From Nitrospirota bacterium (GTDB lineage: Bacteria > Nitrospirota > UBA9217), in contig JALNZF010000010.1 in the NCBI GenBank assembly GCA_023229435.1, positions 1 to 64,000 on the forward strand: a stretch of 64,000 nucleotides of DNA. Direction: 5' to 3'. The notes under the pieces were generated by a model, which saw only the letters and a program-made list of their open reading frames with translations, had not been told where the DNA came from and did not search any database. Position numbers and translations under genes: made by a program. This document shows positions 53,736-61,807 of the stretch, piece after piece. Position 1 is the first letter of the stretch. Every line of letters begins with the position of its first letter.

Positions 53736-55505
53736 TTATTTCTCCACTTTAATGTCCCTTAACTCCAACTCCACCGTCGTGTTCCCATTCCAGACATTGA
53801 GACGGGGAGTGAACACCGCGGCAAGCCGCGACCCGTCCCGTATCTTTTTGCCGAGAAGATGCCCGCCCTTAAACATAATAGCGTCCAAAGAAACGTCGCG
53901 CCCCAGGCGCGACTGCCGCAATCGCAGTTTGAGATGTTTCTTGCCCACGATCCGCGAAGAAACCACGCTGAGGTCCCGCGCGCCGAGCCGGGGTTCGGGA
54001 TTGCCCTGTCCAAAAGGACCCAGTTTTTCGATCTGCGCCATCAGGTCGCGAGTCAACTCGTCGAGGGAGACGGCGCCGTCCACGGAGAGCGTACGCACGA
54101 ATCCTTCAGGACCAATCCGCTCCAGCACAAGAGCGCTCAGCCGCTCGCGGAATCGGGGGATATTATCTTCCGCAAGGGTAAATCCGGCGGCATACTTGTG
54201 TCCGCCGAATCCCAACAAGAGGTCCGAACACCCGACCAGGCCTTCGTAGAGGTCAAAGCCGGGGATGCTGCGTGCGGAACCCTTGCCAACGCCGTCCCGG
54301 ACGCAGATAAGCGCCGTGGGACGATAGAACTCTTCAACGATCCGCGAGGCAACGATCCCGATGACCCCGGCGTGCCACTTCCCGGATGACAGCACGAGTG
54401 CTCCCGCGGCATCGGTATCGATCGCGCGGCAAAGCCCGCGGGCGTCTTCCCAGACGGCCAATTCCACGGACTGGCGCTCCCTGTTCACCGCGTCGAGCGC
54501 AGAGGCCAGTTTCAACGCCTCTTCCGGCGAGCTGGTAGTAAGCAGCTGGAATGCCGCATCAGCCCTCTCCATCCTGCCGCTCGCATTGATCCTCGGCGCC
54601 AGGGTAAAACCGACGATACCCACGCCTATCTTTTTGTTGTTCAGACCTGATACCTGTTTGAGCGCCGCGATCCCCGGCCGCTGGGTATCCAAATCCGAAG
54701 ACAGCCGGTCAAGTCCATGCCTCACCAGGATCCGGTTCTCGCCCGTGATCCTGCCCACATCGGCGATCGTACCGAGGGTCACGAGGTCGAGATAGTTCAT
54801 CAGGCGTTCATCAATGCTGCTTGCGCCCAGAAAGGCCTGGGCCAGCTTAAAGGCAACGCCGACACCGGTCAGTCCGCTTACAAACTCCCGGAGGGCAGGC
54901 GAAACGCCTGAAGAAAGAAGCCCGGGGTGAAGGACCGCATACGCATTAGGGAGAATAAAATCGTCAGGGCCGTTTGAACCACGCTCCGGCGCCGGAGCGT
55001 GGTCGAATTCGTGGTGATCGGTGATGATCAGGTCAAGACCGATGGATCGCGCATGGCGCGATTCCTGAACAGCGGTAATGCCGCAATCCACGGAAATGAC
55101 CAGTTGCGTGCCGGCGGTCTTTAATGTTTCGAGGGCCTTTGCATTCAGTCCATACCCCTCGGTCATTCTGTCGGGGATATAGCAGTCCACCTTCGCGCCC
55201 GATTGCTGGAGCGCCAGGAACAGGAGCGAAGCGCCGGTCACGCCGTCGACATCGTAGTCCCCGTATACCACGATCTTCTCACCACCGGCGATCGCCGAAC
55301 GGATCCGTCCGACAGCCTTTTCCATCTGGCTGAAGATGCCCGGATCGGACATCGCTGACAGATCGCAGGCGAGAAACGTGCTTGCTTCCGAGGGATCGGA
55401 GATGCCGCGGTTGACCAGGAGCCGTGCGATGAGCGGGTGCAGACCCGCGCTTTCGGCAAGCGCGGCCGCCGCGCCGTTATCTGATTCTGCAAGGACCCAT
55501 TTCAT
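53736..55505 (-). CDS. recJ: Single-stranded-DNA-specific exonuclease RecJ
   Basis: A 589-residue 5'-3' exonuclease of recombination and mismatch repair. VVYGDYDVDGVTGASLL, LVISVDCGITAVQESRHAR and LIITDHHEFDHAPAP are the DHH motifs; VSGLNNKKIGVGIVGFTLAP then RINASGRM and LLLGFGGHKYAAGFTL (DHHA1) complete the core, with the OB-like C-terminal domain. ATG 55,505 gives MKWVLAESDNGA, the usual RecJ start; the longer frame overlaps tatA. It is 19 bp after tatA. Confidence 0.95.
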   Translation of the reverse strand: MKWVLAESDNGAAAALAESAGLHPLIARLLVNRGISDPSEASTFLACDLSAMSDPGIFSQMEKAVGRIRSAIAGGEKIVVYGDYDVDGVTGASLLFLALQQSGAKVDCYIPDRMTEGYGLNAKALETLKTAGTQLVISVDCGITAVQESRHARSIGLDLIITDHHEFDHAPAPERGSNGPDDFILPNAYAVLHPGLLSSGVSPALREFVSGLTGVGVAFKLAQAFLGASSIDERLMNYLDLVTLGTIADVGRITGENRILVRHGLDRLSSDLDTQRPGIAALKQVSGLNNKKIGVGIVGFTLAPRINASGRMERADAAFQLLTTSSPEEALKLASALDAVNRERQSVELAVWEDARGLCRAIDTDAAGALVLSSGKWHAGVIGIVASRIVEEFYRPTALICVRDGVGKGSARSIPGFDLYEGLVGCSDLLLGFGGHKYAAGFTLAEDNIPRFRERLSALVLERIGPEGFVRTLSVDGAVSLDELTRDLMAQIEKLGPFGQGNPEPRLGARDLSVVSSRIVGKKHLKLRLRQSRLGRDVSLDAIMFKGGHLLGKKIRDGSRLAAVFTPRLNVWNGNTTVELELRDIKVEK

Positions 55506-55524
55506 ACGTCCGGGGCCCGCCGGG

Positions 55525-55704
55525 CTAACCCTTTGTGTTGTTGTCTTTTTTTGCGGCTTCGTCGGAAGAATCGGAAATGCCCTTTTTAAAACCCTTGATG
55601 GCCTTCCCGAGCCCTTCGCCGAGCTGCGGCAGGCGGCTCGCACCGAAGATGATTATTACGATTACCAGTATGACGATCAGCTCCGGCATTCCAAGTCCAA
55701 ACAT
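55525..55704 (-). CDS. tatA: Twin-arginine translocase subunit TatA
   Basis: A 59-residue protein below common length cut-offs. MFGLGMPELIVILVIVIIIF is the membrane segment with the conserved early Glu, GASRLPQLGEGLGKAIKGFK the hinge and amphipathic helix (the family's FG-x-x-x-LP), and KKGISDSSDEAAKKDN the charged tail. GGAGG lies four bases before ATG 55,704. TatA forms the pore of the Tat export system used by molybdopterin and Fe-S enzymes; tatC is not in the window. It overlaps the end of mobA by 28 bp. Confidence 0.92.
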   Translation of the reverse strand: MFGLGMPELIVILVIVIIIFGASRLPQLGEGLGKAIKGFKKGISDSSDEAAKKDNNTKG

Positions 55705-56267
55705 GTTGCCTCCTTGTATTCCTCTGGCGTATTGAGATTCTTAAACGACCGATGTTCGGGATCGAAGCTATCGATCTCAGTTTCACGTACATACCTTACT
55801 CGCGCTTCTCCGAAGATCCCCTGGACGTTTCGGGCGTCCCCCTGGAGCCTTTTCTCGATGAGCGGCAGCAGGCCTTTTGAGTAGATCGCATGAAGCGGCT
55901 CCACGCGCCCGGCGATCTTCGGCACAACAATGTCATGTCCATCGGCCAGACCGGCCATATACGCGATCAGGTCCGGGTTTAAAAAAGGCATGTCGCAGGC
56001 CGCCACAAAATTATATTCGTCCGTTGAATTGAGCAGGCCGGTATAAATGCCGGTGAGCGGCCCCCGTTTGTCAACGGCATCATTGATCGCAAGAGCGTCG
56101 TATGAGACATACGATGACGGAGCGTTGGTCACGATAATGATCCTCGGGAACACTGCGCGAAGCGCGCGCAAAACATGCTCGATCAGAGGAGCTCCCTCAA
56201 GCTTGAGAAATGCCTTGTCCCGGCCCATGCGGCGGTTTTCACCGCCTGAAAGAACAATGCCTGTCAT
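55677..56267 (-). CDS. mobA: Molybdenum cofactor guanylyltransferase
   Basis: A 196-residue enzyme joining GMP to molybdopterin to make MGD. TGIVLSGGENRRMGRDKAFL is the nucleotide-binding loop (LAGGxSxRMGxDK), VAACDMPFLNPDLIAYM the metal motif, and EPLHAIYSKGLLPLIEKRL the substrate block. Its neighbours moaA, a moeA-like gene and tatA fit a pathway for exported molybdoenzymes. The start follows no obvious Shine-Dalgarno. Confidence 0.93.
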   Translation of the reverse strand: MTGIVLSGGENRRMGRDKAFLKLEGAPLIEHVLRALRAVFPRIIIVTNAPSSYVSYDALAINDAVDKRGPLTGIYTGLLNSTDEYNFVAACDMPFLNPDLIAYMAGLADGHDIVVPKIAGRVEPLHAIYSKGLLPLIEKRLQGDARNVQGIFGEARVRYVRETEIDSFDPEHRSFKNLNTPEEYKEATCLDLECRS

Positions 56268-56635
56268 GTGTAAAATTACAGCATTTACCGGGGCATGTCA
56301 ACTGTGAAGTGTTTAAGGTTTTTCTGAATGTGGAGGTGAACAACGGGATACAACGTGTGCGGCAATCGTCGAAGTTGGAAAGAAGTACACTATATCGCGA
56401 TGTCAGCTTTTCTTTGAGCTCTTGGAGCCTGCCCTCGAAATGTGTTATCGGGGGTCTTTTGCGGCCAACCTGAATATTTAGATTTTAAAACTACGTCCAA
56501 GCTCTTCTCTGTGACTTCTGTGCCTTATGTGGCAAAATATTCCTGCCGTTTTGAGTAGAATTTGATTCCTTATTTACTAAAGTTTCCCGCTCCGTGTATA
56601 TTCTCTTTGCTGAAATCGAGAAAATGCGGTGGAAG
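56268..56635. other. Intergenic region with a decayed family A arm
   Basis: Positions 56,409-56,476 read TTTCTTTGAGCTCTTGGAGC then the module CTGCCCTCGAAATGTGTTAT and end GCGGCCAACCTGA, one arm of a family A element with the same inner module as copies 2 and 4. The other end is not recognisable. Nothing else is seen. Confidence 0.55.
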
Positions 56636-57595
56636 TCACTTCTTTTCCTCAACCAAAACACGATAGGATTGCAAGTGATGGACAACGAAACCTCCGAACG
56701 ACCGATGCCGTGTCATCGCGGATTCCGCCAGTTCAAGCTGAGCTTCAAAGTATTGAGCGCCCTTTCCAAAGAAGGTGACCTTCGCCGGTGTGATCTGAAG
56801 AGTTTCGACGCCGATCATCACTTTTTTGTTTATTTTATCCGCGTAGTCGAGCTCGTCTTGTGCGTGCGACACGAGCCCATCAGGACCTTCGGCAAAGTTC
56901 CTGTAGTCCATGATCGCGACATAGTCGTAGATATCCTGAACGCACTCGTTCAGCTTCCGGCGCTGCCCGTTCCACTCCACGTCTTCGATGCCGTCGAACC
57001 AGAACGGCATTGCCGGTCCCACAAGCAAACTCGATCCTGCCGCGGCCTTCATGCGCATGAATTCGGCGGACAGGTCCAGATACTGCCGGCCACGCAGCGG
57101 GCGCGCGGATGCCCAGTCGTCGAGAAGATATGGTTCTATATCAATGTTGACGCCGTCGAATCGCGAGGACGCATCAGGCGTGTTTTTGTTGAATTCGATG
57201 ACTAACCCGAACATTCGTACTGCGGCGGCACGTTTCTCCGGAAGGATGTACTCCTGGGTGCGGAGATACGCGGAGCCAAGAAGCGCAAACACCTTGAACC
57301 CTCGCGCATGGGCGCTTGCGATAAGCTTCCGGTATTTCCTGGGCTCGTTCACAAGAATATTCCGGCCGTTATATTCGTCGGCATACAGATACATCGTCGA
57401 GATATGCTGCCGATCGAGAAACGTTTCTACGTCTCGCAGAGCCTCTTCCTTGTCGAGCATGCGGAAGGCGTCTTCCTCCCAGATCCAGACGGCGCGCGGG
57501 GCTGCGACGGCCGAGTGTCCCGGGACTATGAGCGCCGACCAGAAAACAAATATCGTGATTGCGATTAGGAAACACCGAGTGACGGTTCGGTTCAT
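56636..57595 (-). CDS. Secreted TIM-barrel protein, glycosidase-like
   Basis: A 319-residue exported protein. MNRTVTRCFLIAITIFVFWS and the following segment to SAVAA form a signal peptide. The mature part has alternating strands and helices of a TIM barrel (VWIWEEDAFRMLDKEEALRD, HARGFKVFALLGSAYLR). RFDGVNIDIEPYLLDDW has the DxxxDxE pattern seen in GH18-like enzymes, and YDYVAIMDYRNFAEG a later acidic strand. ATG 57,595 follows AAGGAG. The family was not identified with certainty; substrate unknown. A 5' fragment of a close paralog lies 0.5 kb upstream. Confidence 0.7.
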   Translation of the reverse strand: MNRTVTRCFLIAITIFVFWSALIVPGHSAVAAPRAVWIWEEDAFRMLDKEEALRDVETFLDRQHISTMYLYADEYNGRNILVNEPRKYRKLIASAHARGFKVFALLGSAYLRTQEYILPEKRAAAVRMFGLVIEFNKNTPDASSRFDGVNIDIEPYLLDDWASARPLRGRQYLDLSAEFMRMKAAAGSSLLVGPAMPFWFDGIEDVEWNGQRRKLNECVQDIYDYVAIMDYRNFAEGPDGLVSHAQDELDYADKINKKVMIGVETLQITPAKVTFFGKGAQYFEAQLELAESAMTRHRSFGGFVVHHLQSYRVLVEEKK

Positions 57596-57706
57596 ACTGT
57601 CATTCACTCCTTGAGAAGAGAAACCGGATTAGCGGGAGAGATATCTTGACAAAATACGTCTCCACGTATAATATCAAAGCATCCATAAAAGAAGGAGATT
57701 GCAGCA

Positions 57707-58012
57707 ATGGAAATTACCGAGAATAAATTAAAAGAAATCCTTACTGAACAGCGAACTGAATTTCAGCATGTCGTCGGTATCTTCAAGGAAGACCTCGAAT
57801 CAAAGATCAATCTCATTGCTGAGCAATACCAGGAAATCAAATCAGCGCAAATAAATCACACTGAGATGATCGGAGCTTTGCTGGAAGACGTACAAATCAT
57901 CAAATCCGATGTTCAATTTCTAAAAGTCGAGCTGAAAAGAAAAGTCGATTATGACGAATTCGACGCGCTCGCAAAACGGGTTGCTCTGCTCGAAGCAAAA
58001 ATTAGAAAATAA
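57707..58012 (+). CDS. Small coiled-coil protein
   Basis: A 101-residue protein, almost entirely helical: heptads run through NKLKEILTEQRTEFQHVVGI, DVQIIKSDVQFLKVELKRKV and ALAKRVALLEAKIRK. AAGGAGATTGC lies before the ATG. No catalytic motif or signal peptide. It stands on the opposite strand between the TIM-barrel gene and the broken copy of that gene. Function unknown. Confidence 0.7.
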   Translation: MEITENKLKEILTEQRTEFQHVVGIFKEDLESKINLIAEQYQEIKSAQINHTEMIGALLEDVQIIKSDVQFLKVELKRKVDYDEFDALAKRVALLEAKIRK

Positions 58013-58074
58013 ACGTTCCCAATCCTCTTCTGTTGCATTCCTTGCCGATAACATACCTGTTGTAAATGCCTGAA

Positions 58075-58248
58075 GTATTTTACTTCTCGCTGCGCCTCTT
58101 CCTTGTCGAGCATGCGGAAGGCGTCTTCCTTCCAGATCCAGATTGCGCGCGAGGCGGCGACGGCCGAGCGTGCCGGTACCACCGACGCCCACCATAAAAC
58201 GAGAATCGCGATTGCGATTCGGTAACACAGTGTGACGGTTCGGCTCAT
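58075..58248 (-). pseudogene. 5' fragment of a second TIM-barrel protein gene
   Basis: The first 58 or so codons (MSRTVTLCYRIAIAILVLWW ... WIWKEDAFRMLDKEEAQREV) align with the start of the intact gene at 57,595, and the upstream CACTCCTCGAGAAGAGAAAC also matches 57,603 onward. The similarity ends abruptly where the coiled-coil gene region begins. It is the remnant of a tandem duplication. Confidence 0.8.
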
Positions 58249-58375
58249 CCTTTCATTCACTCCTCGAGAAGAGAAACCGGATTAGCGGCTTTGCTCTGAT
58301 GGGTATTTGCTTTTCGGTATCTAAATATCATTCCGGAAACATTATGTACCGTTTGCAGATTGGGCTTAAGGTGAA

Positions 58376-58518
58376 CTACTCGTACCGCAGCGCCTGGATT
58401 GGGTCCTGGAGCGCGGCCCTGCGCGCCGGGTACACGCCGAAGAACACGCCCACGGCCGCCGAGAACGTGAACGCCATGATGATGGACCAGGCCGCGCCTT
58501 CATCATCGAAGTGCGTAA
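58376..58518 (-). pseudogene. C-terminal remnant of a MacB-type ABC transporter permease
   Basis: On the minus strand the frame reads WSIIMAFTFSAAVGVFFGVY then PARRAALQDPIQALRYE and a TAG stop. This is the typical last membrane helix and tail of MacB/FtsX permeases. A stop codon and unrelated sequence precede it, so only about 45 codons remain. It lies beside the moaA 3' end. Confidence 0.8.
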
Positions 58519-58533
58519 TTTATTTATCATCCA

Positions 58534-59568
58534 TTATCCTCCAATCTGGGACATGGGAGATAATGCAGGATGGAGAGAAGAACCCTCTTGGAGAGTATGG
58601 CGTGCGGGTTTGGATAAGACAGCGCCCCGATATAGATTTTCCAGCTCATCGTCGGATGCGCCGTTCCTGAGCGAAGTTTTAATGTCTACTGATATTTCGG
58701 AAAACAGACAGGGTCTCAGTCTCCCAATTGCCGTGAGCCGTAGCCTGTTGCAGGAACCGCAAAAGCAGTCGCTGATAGGGCTGATGAAACCGATCATACC
58801 TTGTGCGTCCTCTATGCGGTAGTTTCGTGACGGCCCACCACCCTTGAACGGCAGCTTAACAAGTTTTCCCACTGAAGTCACACGCTCCCTGATCTCTTCC
58901 TTGCTCAGATAGGCATCGGGTTTCCATCTTTCACGGTTGCCAATAGGCATAAACTCGATAAACCGGATATGAACGTCCTTATGCAAAGTAAGGGCTGCAA
59001 ACCCGGCAAGTTCATCATCATTGACGCCCCGCACCGGGACCACATTGATCTTCACCGGCGAGAGCCCGGTCCGTTCCGCTTCCGCTATAGCTTCCCATAC
59101 TCGATCAATCTCGCCTCCCCTCGTTATCTTTCGGTATCGCTCCGCGATTAGGGTGTCGAGGCTGATATTCACCCGGTCGAGACCGGCCTTTTTCAGCTTC
59201 TGCGCCATGCCTGCCAGGCGTTGTCCGTTCGTGGTTATACTGAGATCTTTTATCCCGACGCTCTTGATCCCTGAGATAAGCTGGAAAATATCATTACGCA
59301 GAAGCGGCTCGCCTCCGGTCAGGCGGACCTTTCTGACGCCGTATTTGCCTGCAATGCGCACGATCCTGATGATCTCATCGCTGGTGAGAATTTCAGATTG
59401 GCCGAATTGTTTGAGTCCATTTTCCGGCATGCAATAGAAGCACTTCAAATTGCATCTGTCAGTGATGGAGATCCTGAGATAGTCTATCCGACGGTTGAAC
59501 GAATCAGTGAGCACAGCTGCCCGCTCCGCGAACGGCAAATCCTTCTGTTTTGAATCCAGAGAAGTCAT
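58534..59568 (-). CDS. moaA: GTP 3',8-cyclase (molybdopterin synthesis)
   Basis: A 344-residue radical SAM enzyme for the first step of molybdenum cofactor synthesis. ISITDRCNLKCFYCMPENG has the CxxxCxxC cluster site, VRLTGGEPLLRNDI the SAM motif, and CFCGSCNRLRLTAIGRLRPC the second cluster (CxxC-x13-C). The tail ALSPMSQIGG carries the essential GG. ATG 59,568 overlaps the moeA-like stop by 4 bp (ATGA), so the longer frame is rejected. Confidence 0.96.
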   Translation of the reverse strand: MTSLDSKQKDLPFAERAAVLTDSFNRRIDYLRISITDRCNLKCFYCMPENGLKQFGQSEILTSDEIIRIVRIAGKYGVRKVRLTGGEPLLRNDIFQLISGIKSVGIKDLSITTNGQRLAGMAQKLKKAGLDRVNISLDTLIAERYRKITRGGEIDRVWEAIAEAERTGLSPVKINVVPVRGVNDDELAGFAALTLHKDVHIRFIEFMPIGNRERWKPDAYLSKEEIRERVTSVGKLVKLPFKGGGPSRNYRIEDAQGMIGFISPISDCFCGSCNRLRLTAIGRLRPCLFSEISVDIKTSLRNGASDDELENLYRGAVLSKPARHTLQEGSSLHPALSPMSQIGG

Positions 59569-60821
59569 CCCAGCTTGCCAAAAGGACAGACCGGATACCT
59601 GCAAACGTCGCACTTCATACAGAGTCCACCATGGCCCAGCTCAGCCACCTCTTTTCGTCCTATCCGTTCACCAGCAAGTACCCGGGGAAGGACCAGATCG
59701 AAGATCGTGGTCGTTGCATACATGCCACAGGCGGGGATCCCCAAAATCGGAATCAATTTGGAGTTTTGAGTTCGGAGTTCGGAGTGAAACCATCCCGCTC
59801 CTTTATCCTCTCCCCCCAGGGGAGAGGGTGGGGTGAGGGGGGATTCCGCATTCTCAAGATAAGCAACCAAAAACATCGCTCCCAGCAAAACCGCTGAACC
59901 GTAGGTAATATCAATGGCGCCCAGCTCACGGATCGCGAACCGCGTTACGTCATCGGGGTCCACGGACATGCCGCCCGTGGTGATGAGCAGGTCAGCCCCG
60001 GCATTTAACAATTCCCGAAGCCTGTCCACAATGAATGCCTTATCGTCCGGCGCATAGTAGACGCCCACAAGCTCCCCGCCGATCTCCTCTATCTTCTTCG
60101 TAATGACCGGCGCAAAGGCGTCTTTGATTCTGCCGTGGTATACTTCGTTCCCGGTGATCACGACGCCGACCTTCGGTTTGCGCAGTTCTTTTACTTCGAT
60201 GACGCCGGTCAGACGCGGAGACGGAGTAATGGGGTGACGCCGGGAAATCGGCGTCAGCTTCATTTTCTCCCTGTCCCCGTGTCGTCCTGTCCCCCTGTCC
60301 TGCCGTGCAGACTCCGCTATCCTTACCGCCTCCTCCACCACCACTTTCTTCACCACCAGCGGGATCGCCCTCGTTCCTGCGAGAGTCTGTCCTTTTTTAA
60401 CGATTGTATTGTCATGAAGAGTTGCACACATAATCTCTCCAAGCATGTTGAATTTCAAAAGCGCATCACGATCTATTTTAAGAAGTCCATCACGCTCCGC
60501 AATGATGTTTATTTTTCCTTCCTTTGGTTCGCCCTTGATCGCGACCCCTTCGCCCATGAGCGCCTTGGCAATCGCGTACGCGGCATCGTTCTCGTGCATC
60601 TCGTCATCGGCGACCTGAAGCACGAATAGATGTTCCTTGCCGAGCCGCTGAAGGTGACAAACGTCCTCTTCGCGGATGACGTGGCCTTTCTTGAAGGCGC
60701 GTCCTTTAAATTCACCCGGCCTGATCTCGGTAATATCATGGGCAAGGACCGTGCCGATGGCCTGCTGAACGGGTATCGATTTTGTTCCTGGTCCTTGCTG
60801 ATCATGAATGGTGTCACACAT
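59565..60821 (-). CDS. MoeA-related molybdopterin-binding protein with two repeat-derived inserts
   Basis: A 418-residue protein of the MoeA/MogA superfamily found beside moaA in anaerobes. FKGRAFKKGHVIREEDVCHL is the N-terminal SAF-like domain; VGVVITGNEVYHGRIKDAFA and LLITTGGMSVDPDDVTRF are the molybdopterin-binding motifs; GLCMKCDVCRYPVCPFGK is a Cys-rich tail. Residues about 171-206 and 327-356 do not fit the family and are read from repeat DNA, one with LTPPSPLGGEDKG. Without them the length is about 350. It overlaps modE-like and moaA genes. It may insert or carry Mo or W into molybdopterin. Confidence 0.87.
   Translation of the reverse strand: MCDTIHDQQGPGTKSIPVQQAIGTVLAHDITEIRPGEFKGRAFKKGHVIREEDVCHLQRLGKEHLFVLQVADDEMHENDAAYAIAKALMGEGVAIKGEPKEGKINIIAERDGLLKIDRDALLKFNMLGEIMCATLHDNTIVKKGQTLAGTRAIPLVVKKVVVEEAVRIAESARQDRGTGRHGDREKMKLTPISRRHPITPSPRLTGVIEVKELRKPKVGVVITGNEVYHGRIKDAFAPVITKKIEEIGGELVGVYYAPDDKAFIVDRLRELLNAGADLLITTGGMSVDPDDVTRFAIRELGAIDITYGSAVLLGAMFLVAYLENAESPLTPPSPLGGEDKGAGWFHSELRTQNSKLIPILGIPACGMYATTTIFDLVLPRVLAGERIGRKEVAELGHGGLCMKCDVCRYPVCPFGKLG
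59754..59843. repeat. Family F repeat inserted in frame in the moeA-like gene
   Basis: The DNA (GTTTTGAGTTCGGAGTTCGG, then TCTCCCCCCAGGGGAGAGGG and GTGGGGTGAGGGG) combines a family F palindrome with a GAGTTCGGAGTTCGG repeat. It adds about 30 codons without a stop, between YLENA and IPILGIPACGMY, where homologues run straight through. Confidence 0.8.
60204..60311. repeat. Second in-frame repeat insert in the moeA-like gene
   Basis: GACGCGGAGACGGAGTAATG, an inner hairpin GACGCCGGGAAATCGGCGTC and CCCTGTCCCCGTGTCGTCCT form a low-complexity palindromic block. It encodes about 36 residues rich in Arg, Gly, Pro and Thr (RQDRGTGRHGDREK) between EEAVRIAE and VIEVKEL. Confidence 0.7.
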
Positions 60822-61179
60822 GGGCGCCTCCCTTGAATATTTTTCTGAACCGTTTATCGACGAGCTCTTGTATGCCTTTTTCCAGTGCCTCGTAATTCTT
60901 CAGAAACTTCCGCGCCTCAGCCGTCAAAACAGCGCCTCCGCCGTTCTTTCCCCCGGTTTGCCTGTCGATAAGCTTCACGCCGAGCCGCTCTTCCATGGCC
61001 TTGATATGGCCCCACGCCTTGCGAAAGGAGATATCAACTTCCTGCGCCGCCCGATTGATCGAACCGTAGGCGTCTATTGCTTCAAGGAGAAAACGCCTGC
61101 CGCGGCCAAACACAGGCTCACCGCCGACTTCAATCCAGATCTTTGATCTGATATCCAGGTCGTTATGGTTTTTTTGCAT
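60814..61179 (-). CDS. ModE-like winged-helix regulator (DNA-binding domain only)
   Basis: A 121-residue protein. FLLEAIDAYGSINRAAQEVD and ISFRKAWGHIKAMEERLGVK form the LysR/ModE-type helix-turn-helix, and LIDRQTGGKNGGGAVLTAEA the wing. The molybdate-binding TOBE/MOP domains of full ModE are absent, as in many short homologues. It probably controls the molybdenum genes around it. It overlaps fmdE and the moeA-like gene by a few bases. Confidence 0.88.
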   Translation of the reverse strand: MQKNHNDLDIRSKIWIEVGGEPVFGRGRRFLLEAIDAYGSINRAAQEVDISFRKAWGHIKAMEERLGVKLIDRQTGGKNGGGAVLTAEARKFLKNYEALEKGIQELVDKRFRKIFKGGAHV

Positions 61180-61807
61180 AACGCACCGCCACGAAGGGTT
61201 CTATTTCTTCATAGTAGCCGCCCCTGGCGCAGGCAACACACAGGACGTTGCCGTCCTGATAGCTTTCTCGCATGTCCTGGACGTGCTCGCCGCAGGAGTC
61301 ACATTTCACTCTGCGCATCGGTCGTCCCGGCATGTCCTCTTGACGCAGCTTAACGGTAACTTCCATCACGTCAAAAAGATCCTCATCGGACATGACCTTA
61401 TAAGCCTCAAGCTGTCCGGCATATTTATTCTCGATCTCCGGGTAACATGCCTTTGCTTTCTCCCGGGAATCCTCACGGGCAAATATCCGCACTGCCTTGT
61501 TTGTTTTGAGGTTGAGAAACGTCACCGCCATCTTGCCGTAATCCATAAACTTCATGGTCCGTCGCCCGAGGCTGCATCCCGTGACCGACTGGACCGCGTC
61601 CGTGGCGCACCGGTCCATTTCAACGAAAACGATGATGTTCTTCCGGTCTTTGCCCTTCGGGTCGCTGATGCCTATTTCGCGCAGTCCGAGCATGGACATC
61701 CTCACCCCAAGCACCTGTCCCGCGCACAGGTGACCGTGCACTTTTACAGACCCGGCCAGCAACTCCTCGAATAGTGATGCACATTGCGTCTGATGCTTCA
61801 TCCGCAT
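61163..61807 (-). CDS. FmdE-family protein with C-terminal zinc ribbon
   Basis: A 214-residue protein related to subunit E of formylmethanofuran dehydrogenase. VKVHGHLCAGQVLGVRMSML is the family's HGHxCxG motif, DRCATDAVQSVTGCSLGRRT the second Cys/His block, and VKCDSCGEHVQDMRESYQDG with LCVACARGGYYEE a C-terminal four-Cys zinc site. Such genes accompany molybdopterin genes in sulfate reducers and related anaerobes, where they are thought to aid metal-enzyme maturation. It shares one base with the stop of the amidotransferase gene (TAATG). Confidence 0.9.
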   Translation of the reverse strand: MRMKHQTQCASLFEELLAGSVKVHGHLCAGQVLGVRMSMLGLREIGISDPKGKDRKNIIVFVEMDRCATDAVQSVTGCSLGRRTMKFMDYGKMAVTFLNLKTNKAVRIFAREDSREKAKACYPEIENKYAGQLEAYKVMSDEDLFDVMEVTVKLRQEDMPGRPMRRVKCDSCGEHVQDMRESYQDGNVLCVACARGGYYEEIEPFVAVRYAKKP

